This document shows, one piece after another, positions 16,786-25,672 of a DNA stretch of 41,807 bases. Below the pieces are notes generated by a model that was not told the DNA's origin, made no database searches, and saw nothing but the letters and a program-made list of their open reading frames with translations. Position numbers and translations under genes: made by a program. Origin of the DNA: JAPYWM01 sp964489015 (GTDB taxonomy: Bacteria; Bacteroidota; Bacteroidia; SpSt-205); contig CAZAXD010000019.1 of the NCBI GenBank assembly GCA_964489015.1, positions 1 to 41,807 on the forward strand, written 5' to 3'. Positions within the stretch are counted from its first letter, which is position 1. Every line of letters begins with the position of its first letter.

Positions 16786-18087
16786 ATGGATGCTCGCTGG
16801 CAGAGGATACGCCTTTTCGGTCTAATCTGGATGGGACTAGGTGGGGCCCTGCTGTATGCAGCGCCCCTGGTAGATACGATTGCAGACCCCAATATATTTT
16901 CCGTGCAGCTTTATCGGGGACGCAACCCGCTAAGCTTTCCATTCCTAGGCCTTAACGAAGCCAACGAGCTCACCTTAGAATTTGACCAGCTTGGCGAGGA
17001 AGCACCGGCTGACTACTGGGTACAAATCCGCCTATGTAATCGGTCTTGGGAGCCCTCTACACTGCCCCTGACCGAGTACTGGCCGACTTTTACAGCGGAC
17101 CGTATCACAGAATTTAGCGCATCCGTAGGTACCCGTGTACCCTATTTACACTACCGCTATCGTTTAGCTAATCATTTTCAGCGGAGCGGCTTCTATGTAC
17201 TAGAGGTTTTTCGGGATAGAGATCCTAGTCAGCTCGTTTTACGAAAGCGCTTTTACATTGTCGAAAATCTAGTGCGCATCCAGCCAGACTGGGGGAGCCA
17301 AGTACCCACGGCGGCTCGACAGCGGTTTCAGTCGTTAGCCTTTCGCGTGTATCCCCAGAGCCTAAGCTCGACGCAGGCTTACCAGGAGTTTTTTTGTGGT
17401 ATTTTACAAAATAGTCGGTGGGATCGTGCAAATTTAGCCATTAAGCCAACCTTCATGGGACCGGATTATTTAGATTATCGCTTTCAGCCGGGGTTAGATT
17501 TAGAGGCGGTGAATGAGTTTCGGCTATTAGACCTCAGGACGGTTTTGCGGCGGCGAAGCTTTCAGATAGAGCGAACGCTATGGAGTGACTCTGGGGTGGT
17601 GATCTTGCTCACGGCGGAGCGACCTAGGAGTCAGGGGGTGTATCTAAGCCAGTATGATCTCAATGGTCGGTTTTTCATCCAGACCCAGGACCTTCTGATC
17701 GATACCTTGGGCCGCTGGCGAGGTACCGATGAGCTAGCCAGTATCCAAGCCGATTACTTCTGGGTAGAATTTCGTTTAGAGGCCCCCAAGTATCCCTATG
17801 ACCTCTATGTCGTGGGGAGCTTCATGGGGTGGGTACCGGATGCGCGATACCGGCTGACTTATGACGAAGAGCGGCAGGTGTACCGAGGACGCCTCCGCCT
17901 CAAGCAGGGAGTTTATGACTACCTCTATGCTCCTTATGACGAGACGTGCCGGTGCTTTCGGCCTGAGATCGTCGAAGGCAGCTATTTTGAGGCTGAAAAT
18001 GCTTATCTAATCTTGGTGGGCTATCGCGGCTTTACAGACCGGGAGGATCGCATCGTTGGGCATCGCTGGATCGGTTATTATGAGTAG
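16786..18087 (+). CDS. Type IX secretion system plug protein (DUF5103 family)
   Basis: Periplasmic protein of 433 aa with a signal peptide (basic start, hydrophobic residues about 9-25, AAP cleavage region). The body starts FSVQLYRGRNPLSFPFLGL, then LEFDQLGEEAPADYWVQIRLCNRSWEPS, then a long beta-rich region (FFCGILQNSRWDRANL, FQPGLDLEAVNEFRLLDLR) and a C-terminal Ig-like part (VVGSFMGWVPD). This order matches the DUF5103 family, described as the Plug that blocks the SprA translocon on the periplasmic side. T9SS use by this organism is independently supported by sorting domains on the products at 26630-28891 and 32385-34655. ATG 16786 is preferred over an in-frame TTG at 16759. It is followed nine bases later by the lyase gene. 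Confidence 0.8.
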   Translation: MDARWQRIRLFGLIWMGLGGALLYAAPLVDTIADPNIFSVQLYRGRNPLSFPFLGLNEANELTLEFDQLGEEAPADYWVQIRLCNRSWEPSTLPLTEYWPTFTADRITEFSASVGTRVPYLHYRYRLANHFQRSGFYVLEVFRDRDPSQLVLRKRFYIVENLVRIQPDWGSQVPTAARQRFQSLAFRVYPQSLSSTQAYQEFFCGILQNSRWDRANLAIKPTFMGPDYLDYRFQPGLDLEAVNEFRLLDLRTVLRRRSFQIERTLWSDSGVVILLTAERPRSQGVYLSQYDLNGRFFIQTQDLLIDTLGRWRGTDELASIQADYFWVEFRLEAPKYPYDLYVVGSFMGWVPDARYRLTYDEERQVYRGRLRLKQGVYDYLYAPYDETCRCFRPEIVEGSYFEAENAYLILVGYRGFTDREDRIVGHRWIGYYE

Positions 18088-18096
18088 CTTTGTACG

Positions 18097-18948
18097 ATGC
18101 AGCTCGTCGAGTGTCCCCGGGACGCTTGGCAGGGATACACCCACCTCATCCCGACCGCAACGAAGGTTCGCTATCTAACTGCGCTTTTACGAATAGGCTT
18201 TCATACGTTGGATGCGGGTTCTTTCGTTTCCCCGAAAGCCGTGCCCCAAATGGCTGACACGGCGGAGGTCCTGGATCAGCTACCTTGGTCGTCTTACCCT
18301 CAGACGGGTCTTTTAGTCATCATTGCCAATGAGAGGGGGCTTCAGCAAGCCCTAGCGCATTCTGCCGTCCGGTACGTGGGCTATCCGCTTTCGCTATCAG
18401 AGACGTTTCAGCAAAATAACGCCCGTCAGTCTATCGCCGAGGCCAAGCGCTTTGCTGCTTCTATGGCGGCGCTTGCCCGTCAGCACCACAAAGAGCCCGT
18501 CGTTTACCTCTCTATGGGCTTTGGCAATCCCTACGGGGAGCCCTACGCCCCAGAAATGGTAGTTGAAATGGGGCGCTATCTATGGCAAGTGGGAGTATCT
18601 ATCCTTTCGATAGCGGATACGGTCGGTGTGGCATCTCCAGAGCTGATTCACAGGGTGACGAGCTTAGCGACATCCGAGCTGCCCCAAATCACTTGGGGCG
18701 TGCACCTCCATGCCACCCCTCAGGAGAACTGGGCTAAGTTAGAAGCCGCTTGGCAGGCTGGGATTCGGCGCTTTGATAGTGCTCTAGGCGGATTTGGCGG
18801 TTGTCCCTTTGCAGGCGTTCCCCTCGTCTCTAATATTCGAACCGAAACGCTTCTTCAATTCATCCTTGAAAAGACGGACACCCTCCCTATCGACCAGGCC
18901 GCCCTCGAAGCCGCCATCGCTCTCCTTAGTGAAGCTTTCCCGGCCTGA
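18097..18948 (+). CDS. Hydroxymethylglutaryl-CoA lyase-like enzyme
   Basis: HMGL-like TIM-barrel lyase of 283 aa. The N-terminus reads VECPRDAWQG in place of the usual ECPRDGLQ, with the first metal-ligand aspartate retained. Later elements are LDAGSFVSPKAVPQMADT, LSMGFGNPYGEPY, SIADTVGVASP, HLHATPQENW with two histidine ligands, and SALGGFGGCPFA, the C-terminal glycine-rich signature with the mobile-loop cysteine. It would cleave HMG-CoA to acetyl-CoA and acetoacetate, a step of leucine degradation. The glycine-to-alanine change in the first motif makes exact substrate slightly uncertain. Co-directional with the T9SS plug gene, without obvious functional link. Confidence 0.87.
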   Translation: MQLVECPRDAWQGYTHLIPTATKVRYLTALLRIGFHTLDAGSFVSPKAVPQMADTAEVLDQLPWSSYPQTGLLVIIANERGLQQALAHSAVRYVGYPLSLSETFQQNNARQSIAEAKRFAASMAALARQHHKEPVVYLSMGFGNPYGEPYAPEMVVEMGRYLWQVGVSILSIADTVGVASPELIHRVTSLATSELPQITWGVHLHATPQENWAKLEAAWQAGIRRFDSALGGFGGCPFAGVPLVSNIRTETLLQFILEKTDTLPIDQAALEAAIALLSEAFPA

Positions 18949-18978
18949 GAGCAACCTCGCCATTTCTAAATCTTTGTG

Positions 18979-18986
18979 TACCTTTG
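18979..18986 (+). promoter_or_regulatory. -7 element before the secreted unknown protein and pgpH
   Basis: TACCTTTG, a perfect TAnnTTTG, ends 11 bases before ATG 18998. It suggests that 18998-22082 can be transcribed separately from the lyase gene. Confidence 0.5.
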
Positions 18987-18997
18987 CCCATATTGTC

Positions 18998-20029
18998 ATG
19001 TGGCGGCTGATCGTGGGGGTAAGCTGTCTGGCCTTAGCTCAGCCCCAGCTTCAGGCCATAGAAAAGCAGCTAGCCCAGCTAGGACCCCTGATCCTAAATC
19101 ACGAGGATTACACCCTAAAAGACTCCCTCAACAAGCGTTTTATTGCACTCTGGCTAGAAGCTTTTACGCAGCCGGAGGCGTTCTCTTATTCATTTGATTC
19201 GGTTGTCACGGTCTCTGACTTATGCCCGCCGGATAGTGCTTTTCGCATTCTAACCTGGCAAATCGTAGATTTTGCAGAGAGACGGCATGAGTATTATGGG
19301 ATTCTCATTCGCCGCTGGAAGCCAGATAAAAAAGCACCTTATACGTATAAGGTCTTTGTCCTGAAGGAAATCCCCGAGGTCCTGCAAGAAGACGATATTG
19401 ATCAACGAACCTTAGACCATACAGAGTGGGTAGGCGCTTTGTATTATCACCCACGCTACAGTCAGCACGGTGTACTGCGTTATGAAAGCCGGGCCAAGGT
19501 CCCCCGCGGAGGAAAGCTTGTCAAAGAAAAGTTAGTCTATTACGTCCTCTTAGGCTGGAATGGTTACGACAAGCGTCGAAACTTCAAGGTTGTAGAGACA
19601 TTATTTTTTGATCCCAAGCAGCCGGACAAAGTCTTTTTTGGAGCACCTGTTCTGTACGTAGGAGTGGTGCCGAAGATGCGCCTAATCCTCCCCTACAGCG
19701 AAACGACCGCTCTCTCTCTAAACATGGGTTGGTTTGTGCCGTATATAGGCAGTCGCAAGCGGCAAGCCGCTATCATTTTTGACCATATTGCGACCGGGCG
19801 CCGGTCCCAAAAGACTAACTTTGATGATCTGAGACCCTCATTTGGAGCCGATGGCACTTACGACGCGCTGGTCTTTTTCAAGCGGCTGTGGTTTGAAAAC
19901 CGCAAGGGCCTCCTCGTGTACCGTAGAAATGTCATCCCATATGCCCCGGAGATAGAGCATTACGACCCCAAAGTCATCCAGCGCCAGGCCGAAGAGGCCC
20001 GGAAGCGTCTAAATAGCTATGGATTTTAG
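18998..20029 (+). CDS. Conserved secreted protein of unknown function
   Basis: I do not recognise a named family, though the style is that of a Bacteroidota-specific periplasmic protein. It has 343 aa. The first 14 residues (MWRLIVGVSCLALA) form a short signal peptide. The mature part is mixed alpha/beta with the stretches SYSFDSVVTVSDLCPPDSAFRI, then ILTWQIVDF, and EKLVYYVLLGWNGYDKR, and a polar C-terminus. There are no membrane segments. The frame is open to 18794 but the extra N-terminus overlaps the lyase gene; ATG 18998 gives a signal peptide and lies just after a -7 element. The stop overlaps the phosphodiesterase start by 11 bases, so the pair is coupled and may act together at the envelope. 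Confidence 0.75.
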   Translation: MWRLIVGVSCLALAQPQLQAIEKQLAQLGPLILNHEDYTLKDSLNKRFIALWLEAFTQPEAFSYSFDSVVTVSDLCPPDSAFRILTWQIVDFAERRHEYYGILIRRWKPDKKAPYTYKVFVLKEIPEVLQEDDIDQRTLDHTEWVGALYYHPRYSQHGVLRYESRAKVPRGGKLVKEKLVYYVLLGWNGYDKRRNFKVVETLFFDPKQPDKVFFGAPVLYVGVVPKMRLILPYSETTALSLNMGWFVPYIGSRKRQAAIIFDHIATGRRSQKTNFDDLRPSFGADGTYDALVFFKRLWFENRKGLLVYRRNVIPYAPEIEHYDPKVIQRQAEEARKRLNSYGF

Positions 20030-22082
20030 CTTTAGAGAACTCTTTCGCCGAATAATCGCTTCCAGAATCCGCTTACTAATCGTAGGGGTTTACATTGCCC
20101 TTACGGCTGTGCTGCTATCCTGGCATCAGCATGTCGAGCTCCCTCCCATCGATAGTGAAGCTAAGGTTTGGCAGTATCCCGATCTCAAAGCCCCCATGGA
20201 CTTTGAGGTCTATGACGATCATGCTACCAAGCGCCCAGCTATCGATTCCGCCGCAGCCGTCATGCAACTAAACTTCGAAAAAAACGACTCTATCCCCCTG
20301 CTGGTAAAAAGAGCTCTGGATAGTCTAGGCGCCCGTTACACCAAAGAACAGCGCGACTTCTTGGAGATTCTCCATAAGTTTACATACAGATACGGCTATG
20401 TCGACATTACACTCCCCTCAGATCTCAATGGCCCAGCAGTTTTACGGAAAAGTCGCTACGCTGAGGAGGAGGTACCGATTGCAAGCTTAGTAGATAGTGT
20501 CCGTTTGCGCCGATGGCTCGAGACCAACCATCAAAGACACCTCGTACTCTGGCCAGTCATTCGAGAGATACTTCGACCTAACTGCTTTTACAATCCAGCT
20601 ATTTTACAAGAGCGCATCTTACTGGGAAGCCCCTTGCAAGATTATCCGGAATTGATTCAGGAAGGCCAGGTTATTATTAGAAGAGGAGAGCTCATCACCG
20701 ACGAAAAGGCAAAGCAGCTCAAAGCCTTAGCCCAAGCACTAGAGTACTCTCGTTCGTTCACGAGACAGGCTATTAGCTTCTCTGGACTTTTTCTGCTGAT
20801 TGCTCTCATAACACTGATATCTCTCATATACCTTCACATCTCCCAGCACCTGACTCCAGAAAATAATCGTTCCCTTGCGCTCATCTTATCTATTTATTTA
20901 TTTATCACAGCCTTAGCCGTCGTTATCCTAAAAGCTGAAAAATATTTTCAATTGACCGAACTGACGGCTTATCATCTTATTCCTTTCGCCATTGGGCCAA
21001 TGTTACTAGCTATCTTTTTTGATGATCGAGTCGGTTTCATCTCTGCGCTGACCCTGGCTGCTCAGATTTCTCTATTAGTACGAGATCCCGTAGAATTCTT
21101 TCTAGTGCATGGGCTCAGCAGTATGCTAACGGTCTTTCCCCTTCGAGCGATTCAACGCCGTTCGTATATTTTTAAGGCTTTTTTGCTTCTGGCGTTGGGC
21201 TATACGATTTCTTATTTAGGGTACCACTGGTCTCGCGTCGGCTCCTGGCAGATAGCTTGGAATTCTTTGCCCCTGTTGTATGTAAATGCCGCCGTATGCT
21301 TGTCTACTTATCCACTGGCCTATATCTTTGAACGTATTTTCGGCGTAAGCTCCGATATAGCCTTTTTAGAGCTATTAAACACCAATCATCCCCTCCTCAA
21401 GGAGCTGGCGACCCGCGCCCCCGGCACCTATCAGCACAGCATGGCGGTAGCCATCCTAGCAGAAGCAGCAGCCCGACACATCGGCGCTCACCCCCTAAAA
21501 GTACACGTGATGGGACTTTTTCATGATGTAGGTAAGATTAAGAATCCTTCATTTTTCATAGAAAACTTAGCTGTCATAACTCAGGGGTCTGCTGAAAACC
21601 CGCACTTTTATCTAGCACCGAAAGAAAGCGCGCAAATTATTCGATCTCACGTAGAAGATGGGGTACAGTTAGCTCGGCGGTATGGCTTACCCGAAGAGGT
21701 AATCGCGGGCATTCGCACGCATCACGGTACATCCCTAATCGCCTATTTCTGGGCGAAACATCAAAAGCAATACCCCCAAGATACGGATGATATGCCTTTT
21801 CGCTATGCTGGCCCCCGCCCTCGCACCAAGGAAGAGGCGATCCTCATGCTAGCCGATACCTTAGAAGCTAGCACGCGGGCAATCCCCCACCTTACCCCCG
21901 AAAAGCTACGGCTTCACGTGAGAAAGATGATCCAGCAGCGCATAGCAGAAGGGCAGCTTAGCCACACGCCGCTCACCCTCATGCAGTTACATGAGCTAGA
22001 GGATATCTTTTATCACCAACTTTTATCGATTCATCACGCTCGCATCGAATACCCTCAAACCGCCGAAACCCTGAGGGCCTGA
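20019..22082 (+). CDS. 7TM-HD family cyclic-di-nucleotide phosphodiesterase (PgpH-type)
   Basis: Membrane protein of 687 aa. An N-terminal transmembrane segment (about 18-35) is followed by an extracytoplasmic 7TMR-HDED-like domain to about residue 240, a multi-pass region (about 250-440), and a cytoplasmic HD domain. The HD part shows GTYQHSMAVAILAEAAARH, GLFHDVGKIKNPSFF carrying the HD pair, THHGTSLIAYFWAK, and ADTLEASTR. Family members such as Listeria PgpH hydrolyse cyclic di-AMP, so this probably lowers c-di-AMP; that is by homology only. The usual tyrosine before HD is phenylalanine here. ATG 20019 overlaps the preceding stop. Its 3' end overlaps the convergent M19 gene by 28 bases. Confidence 0.92.
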   Translation: MDFSFRELFRRIIASRIRLLIVGVYIALTAVLLSWHQHVELPPIDSEAKVWQYPDLKAPMDFEVYDDHATKRPAIDSAAAVMQLNFEKNDSIPLLVKRALDSLGARYTKEQRDFLEILHKFTYRYGYVDITLPSDLNGPAVLRKSRYAEEEVPIASLVDSVRLRRWLETNHQRHLVLWPVIREILRPNCFYNPAILQERILLGSPLQDYPELIQEGQVIIRRGELITDEKAKQLKALAQALEYSRSFTRQAISFSGLFLLIALITLISLIYLHISQHLTPENNRSLALILSIYLFITALAVVILKAEKYFQLTELTAYHLIPFAIGPMLLAIFFDDRVGFISALTLAAQISLLVRDPVEFFLVHGLSSMLTVFPLRAIQRRSYIFKAFLLLALGYTISYLGYHWSRVGSWQIAWNSLPLLYVNAAVCLSTYPLAYIFERIFGVSSDIAFLELLNTNHPLLKELATRAPGTYQHSMAVAILAEAAARHIGAHPLKVHVMGLFHDVGKIKNPSFFIENLAVITQGSAENPHFYLAPKESAQIIRSHVEDGVQLARRYGLPEEVIAGIRTHHGTSLIAYFWAKHQKQYPQDTDDMPFRYAGPRPRTKEEAILMLADTLEASTRAIPHLTPEKLRLHVRKMIQQRIAEGQLSHTPLTLMQLHELEDIFYHQLLSIHHARIEYPQTAETLRA
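22052..22077. terminator. Short inverted repeat in the convergent overlap
   Basis: CCCTCA at 22052-22057 pairs with TGAGGG at 22072-22077 (6 bp stem, 14-base loop). It lies exactly where the pgpH and dipeptidase genes overlap tail to tail. There is no U-tract, so a terminator role is weakly supported. Confidence 0.25.
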
Positions 22083-23461
22083 ACCTTTCGGGCTAAAAAC
22101 GCTTTCCAGAATTGAATACCGTTTTCTCCGCACAGGCGAGCCGCTAGCTCCTCCGCATTATAACCCGTATCTCGAAAGACAGGATAGTTTTCTTGAAAGA
22201 ACTGCACCAGGCCAGGGTAAAGTACAGAAGGATATTCAAGAACTGTAGGTACAGCATCAATAGGGTCGATGTAACCATCGTAATCACTACCTATACACAA
22301 AGCGCCAAACGCTTGTCGGGGCTCTAATCCAGCTTCAAGGCCCTGTTCGTACATGTAGCGGATATGCTGGGTAAGGGGTAGCAAGGCTAGCTTCGCGTCT
22401 TTTCGCACAACTTTGAGCAGCTTTTCTCCAGCCAACACCCGCTCGTCCATAATAAGTCCAATGAGTCCCCCGCTTCGCATAATGGCTGCGATATCCTCGT
22501 CATGCAGGTTGATGTCCCACGGATTGAAGCCATTGCTTTGACGGCGCGCGCGAGTCGTATCTCGGCGCGAAGGCGCCCCCCGACCCGATGCCGCCACATG
22601 CGAAGCGATGACCGGCATATGATAGTCCTGCGCAATTTCATACACATGACGCCGGCTAACCGAGTCACAGTGCTTGACATCGATGAGTATGTGACGCTTA
22701 TACGCCTCTTCGACAAAATAACTCCCCCAGTTGGTGAGTCCCCGATACCGTCCCAAAAACCGCACAGTTCGATAGGGATTGGGTAAAAGGTTTTGTAGGC
22801 CCTTATATTCTACCGCTCGCGCAGGCGTCGCTAGCTCATTATACACCATGTGCACTAAGGTGATCATGTGAACCTGGTTGCGCGCAGCCCAGTCTAAACG
22901 CGACCGAATCCTATCGCACCCAAGCTCTACAAACGGATCGAACGAGAAACCGCGGATAGTTGGGAATGTATAATGCCTATACTCAAAACCCAGTGCATGC
23001 CCCCCTTCTATAGACAAAATAATGGCGATCTTATTGGGGTCCTGGAGGGCGGCATCGATGTCCTCTGGCTGCTGTACAATGAGGGCCTCCCCAGCACCGC
23101 CCGGCTCCCGCAAATACGCAAGTAGCAGCTGATATTCCTGCTGAAGGATTAGAAAAGGATTTCGCTGCAAGACCTGACGCATTCGCTCGAGTCGCATCCG
23201 AAAGACCAGGGCGTACATAACCGGACGCGCCAGGACGGACGTGAGCAGATACCGCTCCACCGGGTGCAAGGCTAAGGTAATGACCCGCGTGCCTGAACGT
23301 AAAAGCTTCTTGAAATCGCTCGCCGTGAGCCGAGACGTGCGCTGGACGCGCTCCTGGGGCGTCGCAACGTCGTAGTCTTGCCAAGGTGAATCTATCGCAC
23401 TTAGTAAAAACGGCTTGAGTGTGGAGTGGACGTGTAAGTCGAAAAATATGGGTGTTTTCAT
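22055..23461 (-). CDS. Membrane dipeptidase-like protein (peptidase M19)
   Basis: Amidohydrolase-fold peptidase of 468 aa. Metal-site elements are in the expected order: DLHVHSTLKPF near residue 7, IILSIEGGHALG with the bridging-type glutamate, ILIDVKHCDSVSRRHV, PVIASHVAASGRG, and a C-terminal GSDYDG. M19 enzymes cleave dipeptides, including those with D-residues. This protein is longer than the ~350 aa core because of inserts between the first and second ligands, so substrate is uncertain. No signal peptide is seen with the chosen start ATG 23461-23459, which overlaps the upstream stop as ATGA. The open frame extends to 23527, but that part lies inside the amidohydrolase gene. Confidence 0.82.
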   Translation of the reverse strand: MKTPIFFDLHVHSTLKPFLLSAIDSPWQDYDVATPQERVQRTSRLTASDFKKLLRSGTRVITLALHPVERYLLTSVLARPVMYALVFRMRLERMRQVLQRNPFLILQQEYQLLLAYLREPGGAGEALIVQQPEDIDAALQDPNKIAIILSIEGGHALGFEYRHYTFPTIRGFSFDPFVELGCDRIRSRLDWAARNQVHMITLVHMVYNELATPARAVEYKGLQNLLPNPYRTVRFLGRYRGLTNWGSYFVEEAYKRHILIDVKHCDSVSRRHVYEIAQDYHMPVIASHVAASGRGAPSRRDTTRARRQSNGFNPWDINLHDEDIAAIMRSGGLIGLIMDERVLAGEKLLKVVRKDAKLALLPLTQHIRYMYEQGLEAGLEPRQAFGALCIGSDYDGYIDPIDAVPTVLEYPSVLYPGLVQFFQENYPVFRDTGYNAEELAARLCGENGIQFWKAFLARKVQALRVSAV

Positions 23462-24663
23462 CGGTAGCGCTGATATAACTGCTCTTGCGGATTTTCTGAG
23501 AGAGGGATTTCCCGTCCGGCTAGCCACAGACGAACGGGACGGGAGGTAGTGGGATCGAGCAGATCCCCTTCAGTCAGGACGAGAGAGGCTTTATACCCCG
23601 GTGCGATGCGCCCTAAGCGTGATAAACCAAGCCACTGGGCTGGCGCTTGTGTGACAAGGGCCAGGGCCTTTTCAGGGGGGAGTCCGTATGCTCCAGCCGT
23701 GCCAGCCTGATAAGCTAGATTACGCTGATTCCAAAAGCTTTCGTGGGCTAATAGGACCGTTACGCCCCGTTCTAGCAGCACCGCGGGTAAAGTATAGCGC
23801 TGGTCCAGCGCTGCATCTTCGGTGAGCGGCAAAGCATGGGTCCGCTGTAAAATAACAGCAGCACCGGCCTGGCGAAGGGCCTCTGCTAGCTGGGGGGCCT
23901 CCTCCCCACCGAGAATAGCCACTTTGAGCCCCCATCGACGGGCAAAAGCTAGCGCCGCCTCGATGTCTTCTCGCCAGTGCACTTCGATGACGACAGGCCG
24001 CTGACCGCCTAAATAGGGACAGAGCGCTTGATACCGTAGGTCTCTTCTAGCAGAATCACCACCACACCACCGAGCCGCCGCTTCAAAGAAGTCGTAAAGC
24101 CCTTGCCAAGCCTCACGTGCACGCTCCAAGGCCTTTTTTTGGTCATCGTAGCTCTGATATGCAGAAGGACGAAGCGAGGGCGGATAGAGATACAACTGCG
24201 CCGCCGGCAGGAGACAGGCCTCTTCTCTCGTGCGACCATAAAGCTGCATCAAGGCCGACTGACCAGCGATGACGTCCCCTCGCGGGGCAGCCTCCGCATA
24301 TAAAATACCGTTAGCACGAAGCGTAGGAAGTACCCTGGAGTCAGCATTGTAGGCAATGTACGCTTGGACATTGGGGTTGTAGGTGCCAACCTCATTCTCA
24401 TCTCGTGTAGCCCGGACGGCTTCTATTTCGATCAGCCCTGTTGGCGTACCTAAAGCAATGAGGGCTGGGTAGAGATGAAGCCCCTGCGCTTGGACGATGG
24501 TAGCCCCTGGTATCGATAATCCCGTGCCGATCTGGGCAATGCTATCGCCCTGTATTAAGACATCAACACGGATGGAAGGGTCGACCTCGCCACCGTGTAC
24601 ATAGACACCCCGGATGAGCACCTGCGCCCATACCACGCTTCCAATCCAACTAAGCCACCGCAT
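23458..24663 (-). CDS. Exported amidohydrolase-fold protein lacking metal ligands
   Basis: A 401 aa protein with a short signal peptide (MRWLSWIGSVVWAQ) and the overall path of an imidazolonepropionase-type amidohydrolase: an N-terminal beta-sandwich start, LYPALIALGTPTGLIEIEAVRATRD in place of the metal-binding PGxIDxHxH motif, VIEVHWREDIEAALAFARRWG, and the C-terminal GLSRLGRIAPGYKASLVLTEGD common to the superfamily. Neither the first histidine pair nor the late aspartate (position held by H in LLAHESFW) is present, so hydrolytic activity is doubtful. Similar ligand-poor exported members occur in Bacteroidota. The start overlaps the preceding stop as TAATG and its own stop overlaps the dipeptidase start as ATGA. 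Confidence 0.75.
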   Translation of the reverse strand: MRWLSWIGSVVWAQVLIRGVYVHGGEVDPSIRVDVLIQGDSIAQIGTGLSIPGATIVQAQGLHLYPALIALGTPTGLIEIEAVRATRDENEVGTYNPNVQAYIAYNADSRVLPTLRANGILYAEAAPRGDVIAGQSALMQLYGRTREEACLLPAAQLYLYPPSLRPSAYQSYDDQKKALERAREAWQGLYDFFEAAARWCGGDSARRDLRYQALCPYLGGQRPVVIEVHWREDIEAALAFARRWGLKVAILGGEEAPQLAEALRQAGAAVILQRTHALPLTEDAALDQRYTLPAVLLERGVTVLLAHESFWNQRNLAYQAGTAGAYGLPPEKALALVTQAPAQWLGLSRLGRIAPGYKASLVLTEGDLLDPTTSRPVRLWLAGREIPLSENPQEQLYQRYR

Positions 24664-25202
24664 TAGTAACCAAAGCTTATACGCGCCCCGACTTGCCAGT
24701 CAAAGTTCACAGGAGGGCTGTCTAAAATCTCTGCATGAGCCCGAGCCGCTGCAAAAAGTTCAAAATACTTCACCACGTTGAATAAGACGCCTAGCCCTGC
24801 GTAAGCCGCCGGTACGAATACGTTTTTATTGACGGTACCACCATTGCCATCAGGCTGCGGGAGGTTCTGGTGATAATAAATCCGACCGCCGAGGTCCAAA
24901 TAAGGCAGAAACCAGTAAATTCCGCAGTCTCGGGTGAGCCAGGTACCTAGGATGCCTTGATTCATGCCCAACCCGATTCCGATGGCGCGATGAAGGCCCG
25001 TGGTATAAGGCGCTCGAGACTGACCTACGCCGCCAACCACCTCGACAAAGGTGTAATCGCTATAGCCCAGCGGCAGCCGTAGCGAGACTCCGCTCAGGTG
25101 CGCCCCGTACATGCCGCCTACGCCTATTCGGCCAAAGCCACCCAAGCCTTTCTGCGCCCAAGCTAGCAGCACACAAGCCCAGATCCAACGCATACTTAGC
25201 AT
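24663..25202 (-). CDS. Outer-membrane beta-barrel-type protein
   Basis: A 179 aa protein with a signal peptide (ACVLLAWAQ) and alternating glycine-rich amphipathic strands such as GFGRIGVGGMYGAHLSGVSLRL and YLDLGGRIYYHQNL. It ends in an aromatic residue (ISFGY), as expected for a barrel inserted by BamA. No specific family is recognised. ATG 25202 follows a TATATTTG element by five bases; a second ATG at 25193 is also plausible and gives a tidier signal peptide. It is the first gene of a three-gene run with two amidohydrolase-fold proteins. Confidence 0.65.
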   Translation of the reverse strand: MLSMRWIWACVLLAWAQKGLGGFGRIGVGGMYGAHLSGVSLRLPLGYSDYTFVEVVGGVGQSRAPYTTGLHRAIGIGLGMNQGILGTWLTRDCGIYWFLPYLDLGGRIYYHQNLPQPDGNGGTVNKNVFVPAAYAGLGVLFNVVKYFELFAAARAHAEILDSPPVNFDWQVGARISFGY

Positions 25203-25207
25203 GCTGG

Positions 25208-25215
25208 CAAATATA
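25208..25215 (-). promoter_or_regulatory. -7 element for the outer-membrane protein run
   Basis: Minus-strand TATATTTG, a perfect TAnnTTTG, ends five bases before ATG 25202. Part of a compact divergent promoter region (25203-25258). Confidence 0.55.
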
Positions 25216-25246
25216 TAAACTTCATCGCAAGCCGCATAAAAAGCCA

Positions 25247-25254
25247 GATTTTTG
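25247..25254 (+). promoter_or_regulatory. Probable -7 element for yjbQ
   Basis: GATTTTTG, one mismatch to TAnnTTTG, ends four bases before ATG 25259. Divergent from the element at 25208-25215. Confidence 0.4.
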
Positions 25255-25258
25255 CCTC

Positions 25259-25672
25259 ATGAAGACCCACACCACCTACCTTTGGATGGAAACCAGCAAG
25301 CGCCGAGACATCGTGCACCTGACCCCACTAATTCGGCAAGAGGTGCGCAGATCCAGCATCAACGAGGGCCTATGCCTCGTCTCATCGATGCACCTGACCG
25401 CCTCGGTGATCATCCAAGACAACGAGTCTGGCCTGCACCAGGACATTTCGGAATGGCTTGAACAGCTAGCCCCTTTTAGATCAGACTATGCGCACCACCG
25501 TACAGGCGAGGAAAACGCCGATGCGCACCTCAAAAACCTTCTCACACATTTACAGGTAGTAGTGCCTATCACAAAAGGCGACCTGGATTTAGGTACCTGG
25601 CAGGAGATTTTCTACCTCGAATTCGACGGACAGCGGCGCAAGCGGGTAATCGTGAAGATCATAGGCGTATGA
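25259..25672 (+). CDS. YjbQ/UPF0047 family protein
   Basis: Small 137 aa protein of the UPF0047 (YjbQ) family. Family signatures are present: an early VHLTPLIRQEVRRSSINEGL segment, the conserved SSMHLTASVIIQDNE with a metal-site histidine, DYAHHRTGEENADAHLKN, and a C-terminal DLGTWQEIFYLEFDGQ with the expected GxWQ pattern. Some members complement thiamine-phosphate synthase mutants; the in vivo role is uncertain. Its stop overlaps the mutY start as ATGA, so the two are coupled. Confidence 0.92.
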   Translation: MKTHTTYLWMETSKRRDIVHLTPLIRQEVRRSSINEGLCLVSSMHLTASVIIQDNESGLHQDISEWLEQLAPFRSDYAHHRTGEENADAHLKNLLTHLQVVVPITKGDLDLGTWQEIFYLEFDGQRRKRVIVKIIGV

